Assembly (NCBI RefSeq): GCF_905475395.1
Contig: NC_058339.1
Coordinates: forward strand, 52,647,172-52,711,171
Direction: 5' to 3'
Length of the DNA: 64,000 bases
From: Chrysoperla carnea
Taxonomy: Eukaryota > Arthropoda > Insecta > Neuroptera > Chrysopidae
This document shows, piece after piece, positions 40,301-48,276 of this stretch. The translations under genes and the position numbers were made by a program. Positions within the stretch are counted from its first letter, which is position 1. Every line of letters starts with the position of its first letter. The notes under the pieces were generated by a model. That model saw nothing but the letters and a program-made list of their open reading frames with translations. It ran no database searches and had not been told where the DNA came from.

Positions 40301-41633
40301 AAATACTTTTCCACCAGGGTACCAGGATTTTTTCCCAAGCCAAAATACTTAAATGTATTTACCGATATAAAATAATTAATTTTTTCGATATCTTCTGGTC
40401 TAATGAATCTTTGTTGATCCTTTTCAGTTTCTTCTAAAAGTTTTCTTCGTTGCTCATCAGGGTGAACAGGTAAAGGATCTTGTCGCAATGCTATAAGTCT
40501 GTGTACATTAAACATATTGATTATTTTTTCATCAGCTAATAAAATGATGGAAATATTACACTAACTTTTGTCTCTCCATTTCTAATTTTAATTCTTTATC
40601 TAATTTTCTTTTTTTAGATCGTTCAATTCGTTTTGCTTTTTCTTCAGCTAATTTTGCCATTCTTTCATTGTACTTTCCTGTAAGCAAATCTCGTAAGTCT
40701 ATGGAACCACCTAAATTTGCCTGTAATGAAAAAATACTTTCGGTTTTTCATTATCCTCAGAGATTCCGTAGCGATTAGATACGGCAATACATTGTTTGGA
40801 AAAGATTTTTTTTGTTACAAAGCTTAAAATAATTTTTTTCACAACTTTTGTCCCAGCATTTTCCCTAAAAGTATTTTGCTTTCGAAAAAATGTTTAAAAT
40901 ATTAACTTTTTTATGAAGAACAACTTTTTAAAATACAGTGTTGTTTTATCTTCTGTCGTTTAAAGTCTGAGTTGATTATTAAAGAAATCCGAAGATCCGA
41001 ATCAAATCCGATGTCGATTCAATTCGGATTAAAACGCAACTACAGGCGAATTCATTAGTATGAGGTATTAAGTTGCAAATCTACTCAACACTTTTTGTCT
41101 AATTAAAGTTAATGTTTTATTTCTTCTGAAAGATAAAATCACCTTTTTCTCGGCATCAATTTTCGCCAGGCGCTCATTTTCTATTTTCGTATAGTATATA
41201 CTTCGTGGTGGAGGATACTGAAGTTCACCATCGGGTCCTATTGGCGAAGGATATTTCTTTTTCTTAATTTTTTGAGCTGATGGTGATATTTTCATGCTAT
41301 GAGCACATGGTGTATATGAATTTCCTAAAACATTCGATTATCAAAATAAATCCTAAAAAATTCGATTCGAATTGAAATAACTATACCAGGCGAAGGTGTC
41401 GGATATTCTAAAGTATTTTTAAAAGGAACTGCTTTTGTCCATGTTTTCTTTGAAGCAAACAATTGTTGATATTGTGCATTTTTATAAGCTCTTCCAACTG
41501 CAAACGATGGTTGAGGTTCAGTCTCGCAGCCAGCGTACGGCAACCACGGTAGTTGTGGTAATTTTTTTCGTTTACACGTTGGAGAATCGGGTAACGGAAG
41601 TACCTCTGGTTCCGATATATCTTTATTAGCCAT
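14177..41633 (-). CDS. DNAH3: Axonemal inner-arm dynein heavy chain, DNAH3 type (complete, 50 exons)
   Basis: This is the ATP-driven motor heavy chain of a single-headed inner dynein arm, acting on axonemal microtubules in cilia and sperm flagella. Fifty minus-strand exons with compatible phases join to 12,327 nt, that is 4,108 codons plus stop, close to the roughly 4,100 aa of DNAH3. No frame break was found. The ATG is at 41633-41631; the stop TAA is at 14179-14177. P-loops are GPAGTGKT (AAA1, about 1432), GEPLGGKT (AAA2, about 1713), GPTGTGKS (AAA3, about 2062) and GIGGSGRHS (AAA4, about 2421). A DNAH3 rather than DNAH7 or DNAH12 assignment rests on remembered DNAH3 sequence: [28 protein letters not shown] and [11 protein letters not shown]. 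All introns are GT-AG except one GC-AG. Introns hold several MITEs and a LINE remnant. Region entries follow. Confidence 0.95.
15130..15558. mobile_element. TA-flanked MITE (about 429 bp) in the last dynein intron
   Basis: The ends TTTGGTTATAC and CCATTGAC are inverted at both sides, and a longer arm (AGCGTGCCAAYATCTGAGGT) is inverted further inside. TA dinucleotides flank the element at 15128-15129 and 15559-15560, as in Tc1/mariner insertions. The left end carries an extra short palindrome (GTTATAC to GTATAAC, about 15137-15166) absent from the right end. No coding was seen. Confidence 0.7.
15627..15915. mobile_element. hAT-like MITE (289 bp) in the last dynein intron
   Basis: Inverted ends of about 80 bp start CATAGAGATAATACAGATAG. 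The insertion is flanked by a perfect 8-bp target duplication, ATTCTTAC, at 15619-15626 and 15916-15923. The right arm has a small extra segment compared with the left. No coding. The termini resemble those of 5733-6132. The intact target duplication suggests a fairly young insertion. Confidence 0.9.
16181..16219 (-). CDS. DNAH3: Candidate 39-nt cassette exon of the dynein gene
   Basis: It is flanked by an ATGCAG acceptor and a GTAAAA donor, is 13 codons long and phase 0 at both ends, and encodes [13 protein letters not shown]. With the 60-nt candidate upstream it would insert 33 residues just before GLFLEGARW. Two adjacent in-phase, stop-free, splice-flanked microexons are more than expected by chance, but family length fits without them. 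Confidence 0.4.
16380..16439 (-). CDS. DNAH3: Candidate 60-nt cassette exon of the dynein gene
   Basis: It is flanked by a CGTACAG acceptor and a GTAAGT donor. It is open, 20 codons long and phase 0 at both ends, so it can be inserted between exons 49 and 50 without a frameshift. It encodes [20 protein letters not shown]. Family members normally run straight from GVYxx into GLFLEG, so inclusion would add an insertion in the C-terminal domain. It may be an alternative exon, a lineage-specific exon or a pseudo-exon. Confidence 0.4.
21350..21560 (-). repeat. Fragment of the GTGAAAACAAAC repeat family (3' part)
   Basis: The reverse complement matches the right half of the repeat at 58288-58975: GACCTATGTTGCTCA-like block, TACGCCCTGAGTACTC-like block, ACCAAAATTTT and GCGTTACAAACTT followed by GGACTAAACTTA. 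It lies in dynein intron 38. It has more differences from the other copies than they have from one another, suggesting an older insertion. Confidence 0.75.
22478..22706 (-). repeat. Interspersed repeat with CACAGACAG tract, copy 2
   Basis: Reverse-complement match to 8460-8705, including AACCCCCGACAAA, CGGTTCATCCGTTTAGGAG and the (CAGA)n tract. It lies in dynein intron 36 and ends about 15 bases from the exon 36 donor. Confidence 0.75.
22721..26369 (-). CDS. DNAH3: Dynein exons 30-36: AAA4, stalk and microtubule-binding domain
   Basis: Exons: 26195-26369, 25594-25815, 25263-25502, 25042-25202, 24189-24615, 23292-23677, 22721-23229. AAA4 has the GIGGSGRHS loop and FLFSDDQI as its Walker B region. 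The stalk is an antiparallel coiled coil: its first helix lies in exon 34 and the start of exon 35 ([20 protein letters not shown]) and its second in exon 36 ([19 protein letters not shown]). The microtubule-binding tip between them holds [18 protein letters not shown] and [16 protein letters not shown]5 starts near [16 protein letters not shown]. Intron 32 is only 60 nt; the donor GTAAAC after NKL keeps phase, whereas the next GTATGT would not. Confidence 0.93.
26651..30271 (-). CDS. DNAH3: Dynein exons 21-29: AAA2 and AAA3
   Basis: Exons: 30070-30271, 29777-30007, 28964-29275, 28470-28745, 27931-28260, 27642-27848, 27368-27580, 26963-27148, 26651-26877. AAA2 has Walker [12 protein letters not shown]3, a regulatory nucleotide site, has GPTGTGKS (exon 26) and [10 protein letters not shown] (exon 27), where many relatives read VDDLNMP. 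Exon 25 ends in PKAK before GCAAGT. The only strong GT donor nearby (27898) would break the frame into exon 26, so a GC-AG intron is the best reading. [12 protein letters not shown] and SAMGPPGGG are typical of this dynein class. Confidence 0.93.
30332..34128 (-). CDS. DNAH3: Dynein exons 13-20: linker and AAA1
   Basis: Exons: 33709-34128, 33467-33644, 32362-32826, 31638-31956, 31010-31223, 30786-30954, 30530-30723, 30332-30460. The linker is the lever that swings during the power stroke and shows the expected [16 protein letters not shown] and [20 protein letters not shown] blocks in exon 15. AAA1, the main ATPase site, has Walker A GPAGTGKT (exon 18), Walker [10 protein letters not shown] (exon 19) and the sensor stretch [19 protein letters not shown] across exons 19-20. 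All catalytic residues visible in AAA1 are present, so the motor should be active. Intron lengths range from about 60 nt to about 540 nt. Confidence 0.93.
33169..33290. repeat. Short fold-back region with CTTGGTCTTGCAA motifs
   Basis: Two CTTGGTCTYGCAA motifs are followed by two inverted GGCCAAGAC motifs within about 120 bp, in dynein intron 14. It is probably the remains of a palindromic element. No clear borders or target duplication were seen. Confidence 0.4.
34980..41633 (-). CDS. DNAH3: Dynein exons 1-12: N-terminal tail
   Basis: Exons: 41387-41633, 41143-41324, 40566-40720, 40363-40498, 39520-39881, 38442-38769, 38164-38368, 37527-37741, 36189-36379, 35734-35921, 35194-35477, 34980-35137. 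This part forms the tail that binds light and intermediate chains and anchors the motor to the A-tubule. It is the least conserved part, so the first exons rest mainly on splice signals and phase. Exon 1 is Pro/Lys-rich; exon 3 is a charged helix ([18 protein letters not shown]). Intron 3 is only 67 nt: the apparent acceptor 37 nt nearer the donor gives a frame conflict, while the second one restores phase and yields [12 protein letters not shown]. The exon 11 donor (GTTTAT) is weak. Intron 8 carries the LINE remnant and intron 4 the fold-back element. Confidence 0.85.
36568..37250 (+). mobile_element. Non-LTR retrotransposon (LINE) reverse-transcriptase remnant
   Basis: Plus-strand translation gives [20 protein letters not shown], then [19 protein letters not shown] and [18 protein letters not shown] in shifting frames. 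These are the typical end of the RT domain and the downstream region of insect LINEs (RTE/jockey-like). The catalytic YADD reads YADG, and several frame changes and stops interrupt it, so it is dead. It is inserted in dynein intron 8, antisense to the gene, and lacks the LINE 5' part. Confidence 0.85.
40044..40319. mobile_element. Fold-back element (276 bp) in dynein intron 4
   Basis: The ends CCCTGTTGGAAA and TTTTCCACCAGGG are inverted, and almost the whole element is palindromic (repeated ACTCTGAATAACTCTGAAT and its complement around a central AGACTAGCCC). It is flanked by TA on both sides (40042-40043, 40320-40321). It begins about 45 bp inside the intron from the exon 4 donor at 40362. 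Confidence 0.75.
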
Positions 41634-42696
41634 TGTTTAAAAAATTACCAAAAAAATAAAGTGTATGTTTAAAAAAAAAAACTTTTCTAAAATATTCTAT
41701 TTTAAATCATATTTTAATAACAGTGACTTTCACAAAGTTTATCAAATAAATATTGATCAAATAAGATATAAATATTATTGTTATATAAACAACAGGTTGT
41801 TAACGTACTTCTGTTACCATGTTACCAATATAGGATATAGCAAAAGAATCCACCATGATAATTCGGTCCTTGTATTTTTGAATTTTTGATTATTATTTTT
41901 GAAAAAAGATAAGATTAATGAAGAGGGCGGATGACGTAGTCCCGGCGAAATCAGTCATTGAGCATGCTTAATTTTCGCAAGGAATAATCCCGTTTAAAAC
42001 AAGCTCCTAAACGTAAAAGTGCAGGTTGCCGGTGGGTAACCCGGTAGGATATTGTTTAAACTAATTTTTTTAAACAAATATTTTACATTGACCAAATCGA
42101 AAATTTTATCATATAAACGGGGACAAAATCAACAAAAAATGTTGTTAGACATTTTTATCTAAACACTTCAGTTTTCGAGTAAAACTTTCTTAAATTTGAA
42201 ATAACGGGATTTTTACGATTTTCATCCCTCAAAAACTCAAGGTATAAATCAGATTTTTGTTATGTATAAAATTTTTATTTATAGTGTAAACCTTACACTA
42301 CATCCCGCAATAATTTAGAAAAATTTAATAGAAAACCTGAAAAAATATGTTTACGCCAAAAGCCTGTGTAGATTTTGTGGAAGACTCGACTATAGGTAAA
42401 TCGGATCAGAATGGAACCAAGAAAAACAAATGGTGATAAAAAACTTTTTTTCTATATTCTGTGACACTGAAGCATCTGAAATCATGCTTTTATGGTTGTT
42501 TTAAAATTATTAGTTTATTTATCACTTTGTATTTAGGAAAACAAAATTTAAAGTAATACAAAATAAATTTTACTTCTTAGTTGTCTAATTAAATTTTCGC
42601 GCCAAAGCCAAGATAAAGTAAAGCCAAAGAGATTATATATATGGAGGGAGCATTCGAAGTTTCGAAGAAAATTAGGAAGAGATACAAAGGAAGTTA

Positions 42697-43303
42697 GGGG
42701 GCGTCCATAAATTACGTGAGATGATTAAGGGGGGGAGGGGGTCGAGTCAAATATCATCTAATCTCACGTTGGGGAGAGGGGGGGTCTCGATAAATATCAC
42801 GCAATTTTTTTTTCTGATTGAAACAAAAAAATATTATACTATTTTGTTGAATTTAATAAAAATTGTATGTACATGGCTAAATCAGAACGAAGTTGAAGGA
42901 GCGGATGATTTTACTGAAAATTATATGGACATGTTGGTTCCAATAGTCTCTCTTGAGACCGCGCATAATTCTCCATGGACTGAATTAGAGTAATTCTTTT
43001 TTTTTAATCACAGTAGACATAATTTAAGTATTCTATTCTTAACTTTTTATTACATTTATAACTCTCAGCAATATTGATTGGTAGTCTTAACTAGTCCTAA
43101 ATAAAAGAACAAACCAAATTGTTTTTTTCTTTTTACAATAAACAATCTAATGCGTTTACGTAATAAACCCACATTCTGAAAAATCTCACGTGAGATTGGG
43201 GGACGGGGGAGGGGGTTGACTAAAACCTCACGACATCTCACCAAGGGGAGAGGGAGGGACAGAAAATTTAAAAAAACACCTCACGTAATTTATGGACGCC
43301 CCC
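42697..43303. mobile_element. Harbinger-like nonautonomous element (607 bp)
   Basis: Inverted ends start GGGGGCGTCCATAAATTACG and continue with a G-rich run. A 3-bp TTA duplication flanks it (42694-42696, 43304-43306), as expected for PIF/Harbinger. G-rich subterminal blocks repeat on both sides (CTCACG and GGGGAGAGGG). An internal open stretch ending near 42990 has no recognisable transposase motif. Confidence 0.75.
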
Positions 43304-43324
43304 TTACGGAAGAGTTATCTCTGT

Positions 43325-43506
43325 CATACTTTTCATTTTTGAGTTATCGTGTTGACAGGCGGACAACAGGAAATGGACTAATTAGGTGATTTTGTGAATA
43401 CCTATACCAAAATTTTGTTCATAGCATCAATATTATTAAGCGTTACAAACTTGGGACTAAACTAAGTATATATTTCATATGATATAATATATTTCATATG
43501 GTATAA
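43325..43506 (+). repeat. 3' fragment of the GTGAAAACAAAC repeat family
   Basis: It matches the right end of 58288-58975: TTTGAGTTATCGTGTTGACAG, AATGGACTAATTAGGTGATTT, ACCAAAATTTTGTTC and GCGTTACAAACTTGGGACTA, ending in a GGTATAA tail. The 5' part is missing. Confidence 0.8.
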
Positions 43507-44133
43507 TAAAATATAATGGATGCAGCAAGTTATGTAAAAACTTTTAAAATATTCCTATATCCATGGTATAAACAAATTGTCTAATATAAATGTTTAGCTG
43601 TATGACAATAGGAAAAGTCGTGCATTGTAAAACTATCTTTTCTCTACCCTCCATACTTCTATGAAAATAAAATCCTTTCATAAGTTTTTATCATAGATAA
43701 AATATAGTAAATTTAATTTTCTAAGGCTGTCGGTAATCGATTGCATATATGTATAAATATTATCGAAGATAATAAATGAGAACTCTAGGGTATTTCGAAA
43801 TAAAAATTTTCGAAATACAAAAAATTGATCTAGGAAATTGGGGCAAAAATCGAAATTTATTGCATATATGAATTTTATTAATTTTATAAATATTTCATGA
43901 GAATTAGACATCCGGTTGATGATCATTTTTATTAATTTTTTAAATTTGTAGCTAAGGGTTTTTTATGGGCTTTTGAAATTAATGTTAGGGGAAAAAATTT
44001 CAGGTATTGGCGACACTGACGAGGATGCTTAAGATATTTTGAAACATTGAGGCGTACACGTCATATCCAGTGTAAATCTGTAAATGTGTGAGAAAAAGTA
44101 TTTATAAACGAATATAACCAAAGTATAAATAAT

Positions 44134-46230
44134 ATGTCAAATAATCAATTTCACTACGATAATAATTCTGAATTAAATGTTTCCAAAGACATTAAAACTG
44201 AACCTTTGGATACAAAAATCATGATTAAAGAAGAAGTTATAGAAAATATAGAATTAGAAGACGAACATTTTCCTTCTGAAATATTAATTAAAGCTGAATT
44301 TTTGGAAGAATATGAAGAAAATAAATTTTTGGAACAAATATATTCTGAGCCCATTTCATTTACGTGTAGTAAGTGTGATAAAATGTTTTCTACAAAAATG
44401 TTGTTAGAAGCCCATAACCGTATTCATGATGAACCTCCTGAGCGTTTTCCATGCAATATTTGTAATGAAAAATTTTCTAACAAATATGCTTTATCTAAAC
44501 ATAAAGAAACTCATAATTTGAGAAAAGCTTTGACATGTCATGTTTGTGATCAACAATTTGCCAAAAGAGCCTCTTTAAAGCATCATAAACGAAGATTTCA
44601 TCGACAAAAGAACTTATGTATCGTCTGTAATAAAACCTTTACACGGACCAGCGCTTTAATTATACATAAACGACTTCATAGTGGAGAAAAGCCATATTTA
44701 TGTGAATTTTGTGATAAAACGTTTAACCGGTATGATAATTTAATTGTACACAGGCGAAATCATACTGGAGAACAACCATATTGCTGTAATTATTGTGGGA
44801 AAAAATTTACTAATAATGCTAATTTTAAAAAACATAAACGAATTCATACCGGGGACAAACCGTATTCTTGTGAGGTTTGTGGAAAAACATTTTCTCAAAT
44901 AAGTAGCTTAAACGTACATAAACAAAAACATACCGAAAACCACTCATTTTCCTGTGAATATTGCGATAAAACATTTGCAGTGAAGAGTTTCTTAGTCGTA
45001 CATACTCGAGTTCACACGGGCGAAAAACCATATAGATGTAATATTTGTTATAAATTATTTACTCAAAAAAGCAGTTTAAATGGACATATGCGAAGTCATA
45101 CAGAAATTTCGGATACAAAAACAATTCAAGAAAATAAAGAAAATGAACGAGAGCCATTGCCAGAAAGTGAGGTAAATGAACTTTATACCGATAAAAGTAT
45201 GCAATCAGAAGAAGAAGAAGAAAGTGAAGCAAATGAACTTGAAGATGAAAGTACACAATCAGAAGACGAACCACTTTCTAACTTAATAACTAAGAATGAA
45301 TTATTGGAAGAAAGTGAGGAAAATGAACTTTATGAACAACCGCTTTCTGAGCGTTTGTCCGCACGTGAAAAAACTTTTTCTAACAAAAGTTTTTTATCTG
45401 AACATAACGAAACTCATAACTTGAGAAAAGCATTGACATGTCATGTTTGTGATCAACAATTTGCGAAAAGAATCGACTTAAAGAGGCATCAACGAAAAGT
45501 TCATGGCAAAAAGATCGTATGTATCGTCTGTAATAAAACCTTTACTCGGACGAGCGCTTTAATTATACATAAACGAATTCATAGTGGAGAAAAGCCATAT
45601 TTATGTGAATTTTGTGATCAAAAATTTGTTCGGTATGATAATTTAATTGTACACAGGCGAAATCATACTGGAGAACAACCATATTGCTGTAATTATTGTG
45701 GGAAAAAATTTACTAATAATGCTAATTTTAAAAAACATAAACGAATTCATACCGGGGACAAACCGTATTCTTGTGAGGTTTGTGGAAAAACATTTTCTCA
45801 AATAAGTAGCTTAAACGTACATAAACAAAAACATACCGAAAACCACTCATTTTCCTGTGAATATTGCGATAAAACATTTGCAGTGCATAGTTTCTTAGTC
45901 GCACATACTCGAGTTCACACGGGAGAAAAACCATATAGATGTAATGTTTGTTATAAATTATTTACTCAAAAAAGCAGTTTAAATGGACATATGCGAGGTC
46001 ATACAGAAATTTCGGATCCAATAACAATTCAAGAAAATAACAAAAATGAACGGGAGGTATTGCCAGAATCGTTAATTCAAAGTGAAAACATACAATCAGA
46101 AGACGAAACACTTTCTAACTTAACTAGGAGTGAATTACCGGAAGAAAGTGAGGACAATGAAATTTATGAACAAACGCTTTCTGAGCGTTTGGCTGCACGT
46201 AGTATTTGTAATAAAATTTTTTCTAACTAA
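44134..46230 (+). CDS. C2H2 zinc-finger protein with duplicated finger block
   Basis: A single 698-codon exon encodes a probable nuclear DNA-binding protein. An acidic N-terminus (1-75) has three PsiKxE motifs (IKTE, IKEE, IKAE), possible SUMO sites. Fingers 1-9 lie at about residues 76-325, followed by an acidic linker, a degenerate finger lacking its cysteines (about 415-430), and fingers 10-16 (about 435-630). Linkers are mostly TGEKPY or TGEQPY. The second block is nearly identical to fingers 3-9, including whole fingers such as YCCNYCGKKF and YSCEVCGKTF, so the coding sequence arose by a recent tandem duplication of roughly 0.9 kb. The stop falls at the start of a third, decayed unit (SICNKIFSN). 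There is no ZAD, BTB or KRAB domain. The ATG at 44134 is the first in frame. DNA target unknown. Confidence 0.9.
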   Translation: MSNNQFHYDNNSELNVSKDIKTEPLDTKIMIKEEVIENIELEDEHFPSEILIKAEFLEEYEENKFLEQIYSEPISFTCSKCDKMFSTKMLLEAHNRIHDEPPERFPCNICNEKFSNKYALSKHKETHNLRKALTCHVCDQQFAKRASLKHHKRRFHRQKNLCIVCNKTFTRTSALIIHKRLHSGEKPYLCEFCDKTFNRYDNLIVHRRNHTGEQPYCCNYCGKKFTNNANFKKHKRIHTGDKPYSCEVCGKTFSQISSLNVHKQKHTENHSFSCEYCDKTFAVKSFLVVHTRVHTGEKPYRCNICYKLFTQKSSLNGHMRSHTEISDTKTIQENKENEREPLPESEVNELYTDKSMQSEEEEESEANELEDESTQSEDEPLSNLITKNELLEESEENELYEQPLSERLSAREKTFSNKSFLSEHNETHNLRKALTCHVCDQQFAKRIDLKRHQRKVHGKKIVCIVCNKTFTRTSALIIHKRIHSGEKPYLCEFCDQKFVRYDNLIVHRRNHTGEQPYCCNYCGKKFTNNANFKKHKRIHTGDKPYSCEVCGKTFSQISSLNVHKQKHTENHSFSCEYCDKTFAVHSFLVAHTRVHTGEKPYRCNVCYKLFTQKSSLNGHMRGHTEISDPITIQENNKNEREVLPESLIQSENIQSEDETLSNLTRSELPEESEDNEIYEQTLSERLAARSICNKIFSN

Positions 46231-46480
46231 AGTTCTTTATCTGAATATAACGAAACTCATATCTTAAAATAATATCATGTCGAATTTGTGATGAAAAATT
46301 TGCGAAAAGAATCGACTTAAAGAGCCTTCAACGAAAAGTTCATGGCAAAAAGATCGTATGTAATGTCTGTAATAAAACTTTTACCCGGGAAGCAGTTTGT
46401 TATACATAAACGAATTCATAGTGGGGAAAATATAATTTTTTTGTTCGGTTTGGCAATTTAATTGTACATAGGCTAAATCG
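46231..46480 (+). pseudogene. Decayed third finger-block unit after the zinc-finger stop
   Basis: After the stop the DNA still matches the finger block: AAAAGTTCATGGCAAAAAGA, GTCTGTAATAAAAC, ACATAAACGAATTCATAGTG and TTTAATTGTACATAGGC. Frame changes and stops make it non-coding. It is shorter than the other units and stops matching near 46480. It is either a former third block or the relic of the duplication process. Confidence 0.85.
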
Positions 46481-47596
46481 TCTCCCAAAGTACGCTGATT
46501 CTGACATGCAGACGTAGAAAAACAGACAGAAACATTCTATTAAATCGTTAAAGTTATTGTTTTCGGAAATAGCTTTATCAGAAACTCGTCCACCTTACGG
46601 CTTGCTGACGAAAGTTATTAAACCAGCTCATTTCAAACTAGCCGGTGTATAATCGAATGCGAAAGCACATCTTGGAACTCATAAAAATATTTTGGTATAT
46701 TTTGTTAGATTACGTTTATTGATTCTAGTAGAATATATATTTTTAATGCTGTTAGATTAAAAATAAAATTTTAAATTGCTCAGAAATGATGAGAAGAATG
46801 TAAAGTTCGTATTTTCAAAAGCATATTTAAAAAATCGAAAGAAAATTAAAAGAAAAAAGCTCAATAAAAGCATCACATTATCTTCGAGAAAAATTCTGGA
46901 GTAGAACGCTTTTCAAAACTACCTTTATTAAATGCAATTAAACTTTCCCAAATTTATTAAAATAATAAACTAGCAAACAATCTTGATTTCGTTTGCGTAA
47001 ATTTCAAATATCCCTGTCGTATATTTTCTACTTCAACCTGGTAGAGAATGGTTTTAAAGAAAAACTGAAACTTTTCTTAATTAGAAGAAAATTGCTTCAC
47101 AAAAATACCTGTGGGTACATGATATTTTTAATTTTAAAAAGAAAAAGCAAAAAACTGTAGTTAATACTATAGAAGTATAGACAATAAAAGAATAAACATT
47201 ATTCTCCTTATTTATCATCCTTTAAAAAAAAAAGTACTGTTGGCCTGAAAAACTAACATCTTACAAATAAATTTATTTATTATATAAAAAGTACTCAAGA
47301 AAAGCAGAATTTTGAAATATCTTTGCATACACAATATTTCGTAAATGAATTTTTTCCAAAATATTTACTATACGCTTGTATAAGTTTAAAAGACTTTTCT
47401 ACTCTATAATTTTTTTCGAAGATTACAATTTATAAAATAAAATGGTTAATGAACTATTATAACTTTCTTATTATTTTTTAACCATAAACTTATAGTTTTA
47501 AATATGTTATTAATAATATAAAATGAATGTTATTATATTTTAATTATTTCAATAAATCAATATTTTATTAACACTTGTTATTTTATTTTTTTAAAC

Positions 47597-47766
47597 AAGT
47601 GAAAACAAACAATTGACTGAGTTAATTGTTAAAATACCATGCATAGACATGTCACACATACATAACTGATATTTCCATAATTACATACTATACAATTTAT
47701 GCCTAATTTGCGCCCTTACAGGTAAATAGTCATATTTACAAAAAAATGTTTCAAACAAAAGTTATA
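47597..47766 (+). repeat. 5' fragment of the GTGAAAACAAAC repeat family, cut by a mariner
   Basis: It starts CAAGTGAAAACAAACAATTG like the copy at 58288 and matches up to ATGTTTCAAACAAAAGTTAT. There the mariner-derived element begins at a TA site. The continuation of the repeat is not recognisable beyond the insertion. Confidence 0.8.
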
Positions 47767-48276
47767 ATAGGTTGGCTGATAAGTCCCCGGTCTGACACAT
47801 AAATGGCGTCGCTAGTATTAAATGCATATTATTTTTATATAGTACCAACCTTCAAATGATTCGTGTCAAAATTTGACGTCTGTAAGTCAATTAGTTTGTG
47901 AGATAGAGCGTCTTTTGTGAAGCAACTTTTGTTATTGTGAAAAAAATGGAAAAAAAGGAATTTCGTGTTTTGATAAAATACTGTTTTCTGAAGGGAAAAA
48001 ATACAGTGGAAGCAAAAACTTGGCTTGATAATGAGTTTCCGGACTCTGTATTTTTTCCCTTCAGAAAACAGTATTTTATCAAAACACGAAATTCCATTTT
48101 TTTCACAATAACAAAAGTTGCTTCACAAAAGACGCTCTATCTCACAAACTAATTGACTTACAGACGTCAAATTTTGACACGAATCATTTGAAGGTTGGTA
48201 CTATATAAAAATAATATGCATTTAATACTAGCGACGCCATTTATGTGTCAGACCGGGGACTTATCAGCCAACCTGT
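47767..48276. mobile_element. Head-to-head mariner 5'-end palindrome (510 bp)
   Basis: Two copies of a mariner 5' end, each with the terminus GGTTGGCTGATAAGTCCCCG, 5' UTR and start of the transposase gene, face each other. The left arm is 47767-48006, the right arm 48046-48276, with a 39-bp unpaired centre. The arms look identical apart from a 9-nt indel just after the ATG (MEKKEF against MEF). The left arm plus centre encodes EFRVLIKYCFLKGKNTVEAK and TWLDNEFPDS, the typical mariner transposase N-terminus. TA flanks both sides (47765-47766, 48277-48278). No catalytic domain is present, so it is nonautonomous. Identical arms imply a recent origin or arm conversion. Confidence 0.92.

Larger units (their letters stand above)
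41634..44133. other. Spacer between divergent dynein and zinc-finger genes
   Basis: About 2.5 kb must hold both promoters. A Harbinger-like element (42697-43303) and a repeat fragment (43325-43506) occupy the middle. The rest is AT-rich with nothing recognisable. The dynein 5' UTR is presumably in the first few hundred bases after 41633. Confidence 0.55.

Noticed and set aside
42721-42993. 90-codon ORF in the TTA-flanked element as a transposase
   Set aside because: No DDE or Myb-like motif, and half the frame comes from the G-rich terminal repeat.
44825-45934. Antisense ORFs across the zinc-finger gene
   Set aside because: They mirror the repeated finger codons on the opposite strand and occur twice because the finger block is duplicated.
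47891-48152. Two mirror-image ORFs as separate small genes
   Set aside because: Both are the truncated mariner transposase start in the two palindrome arms, not host genes.
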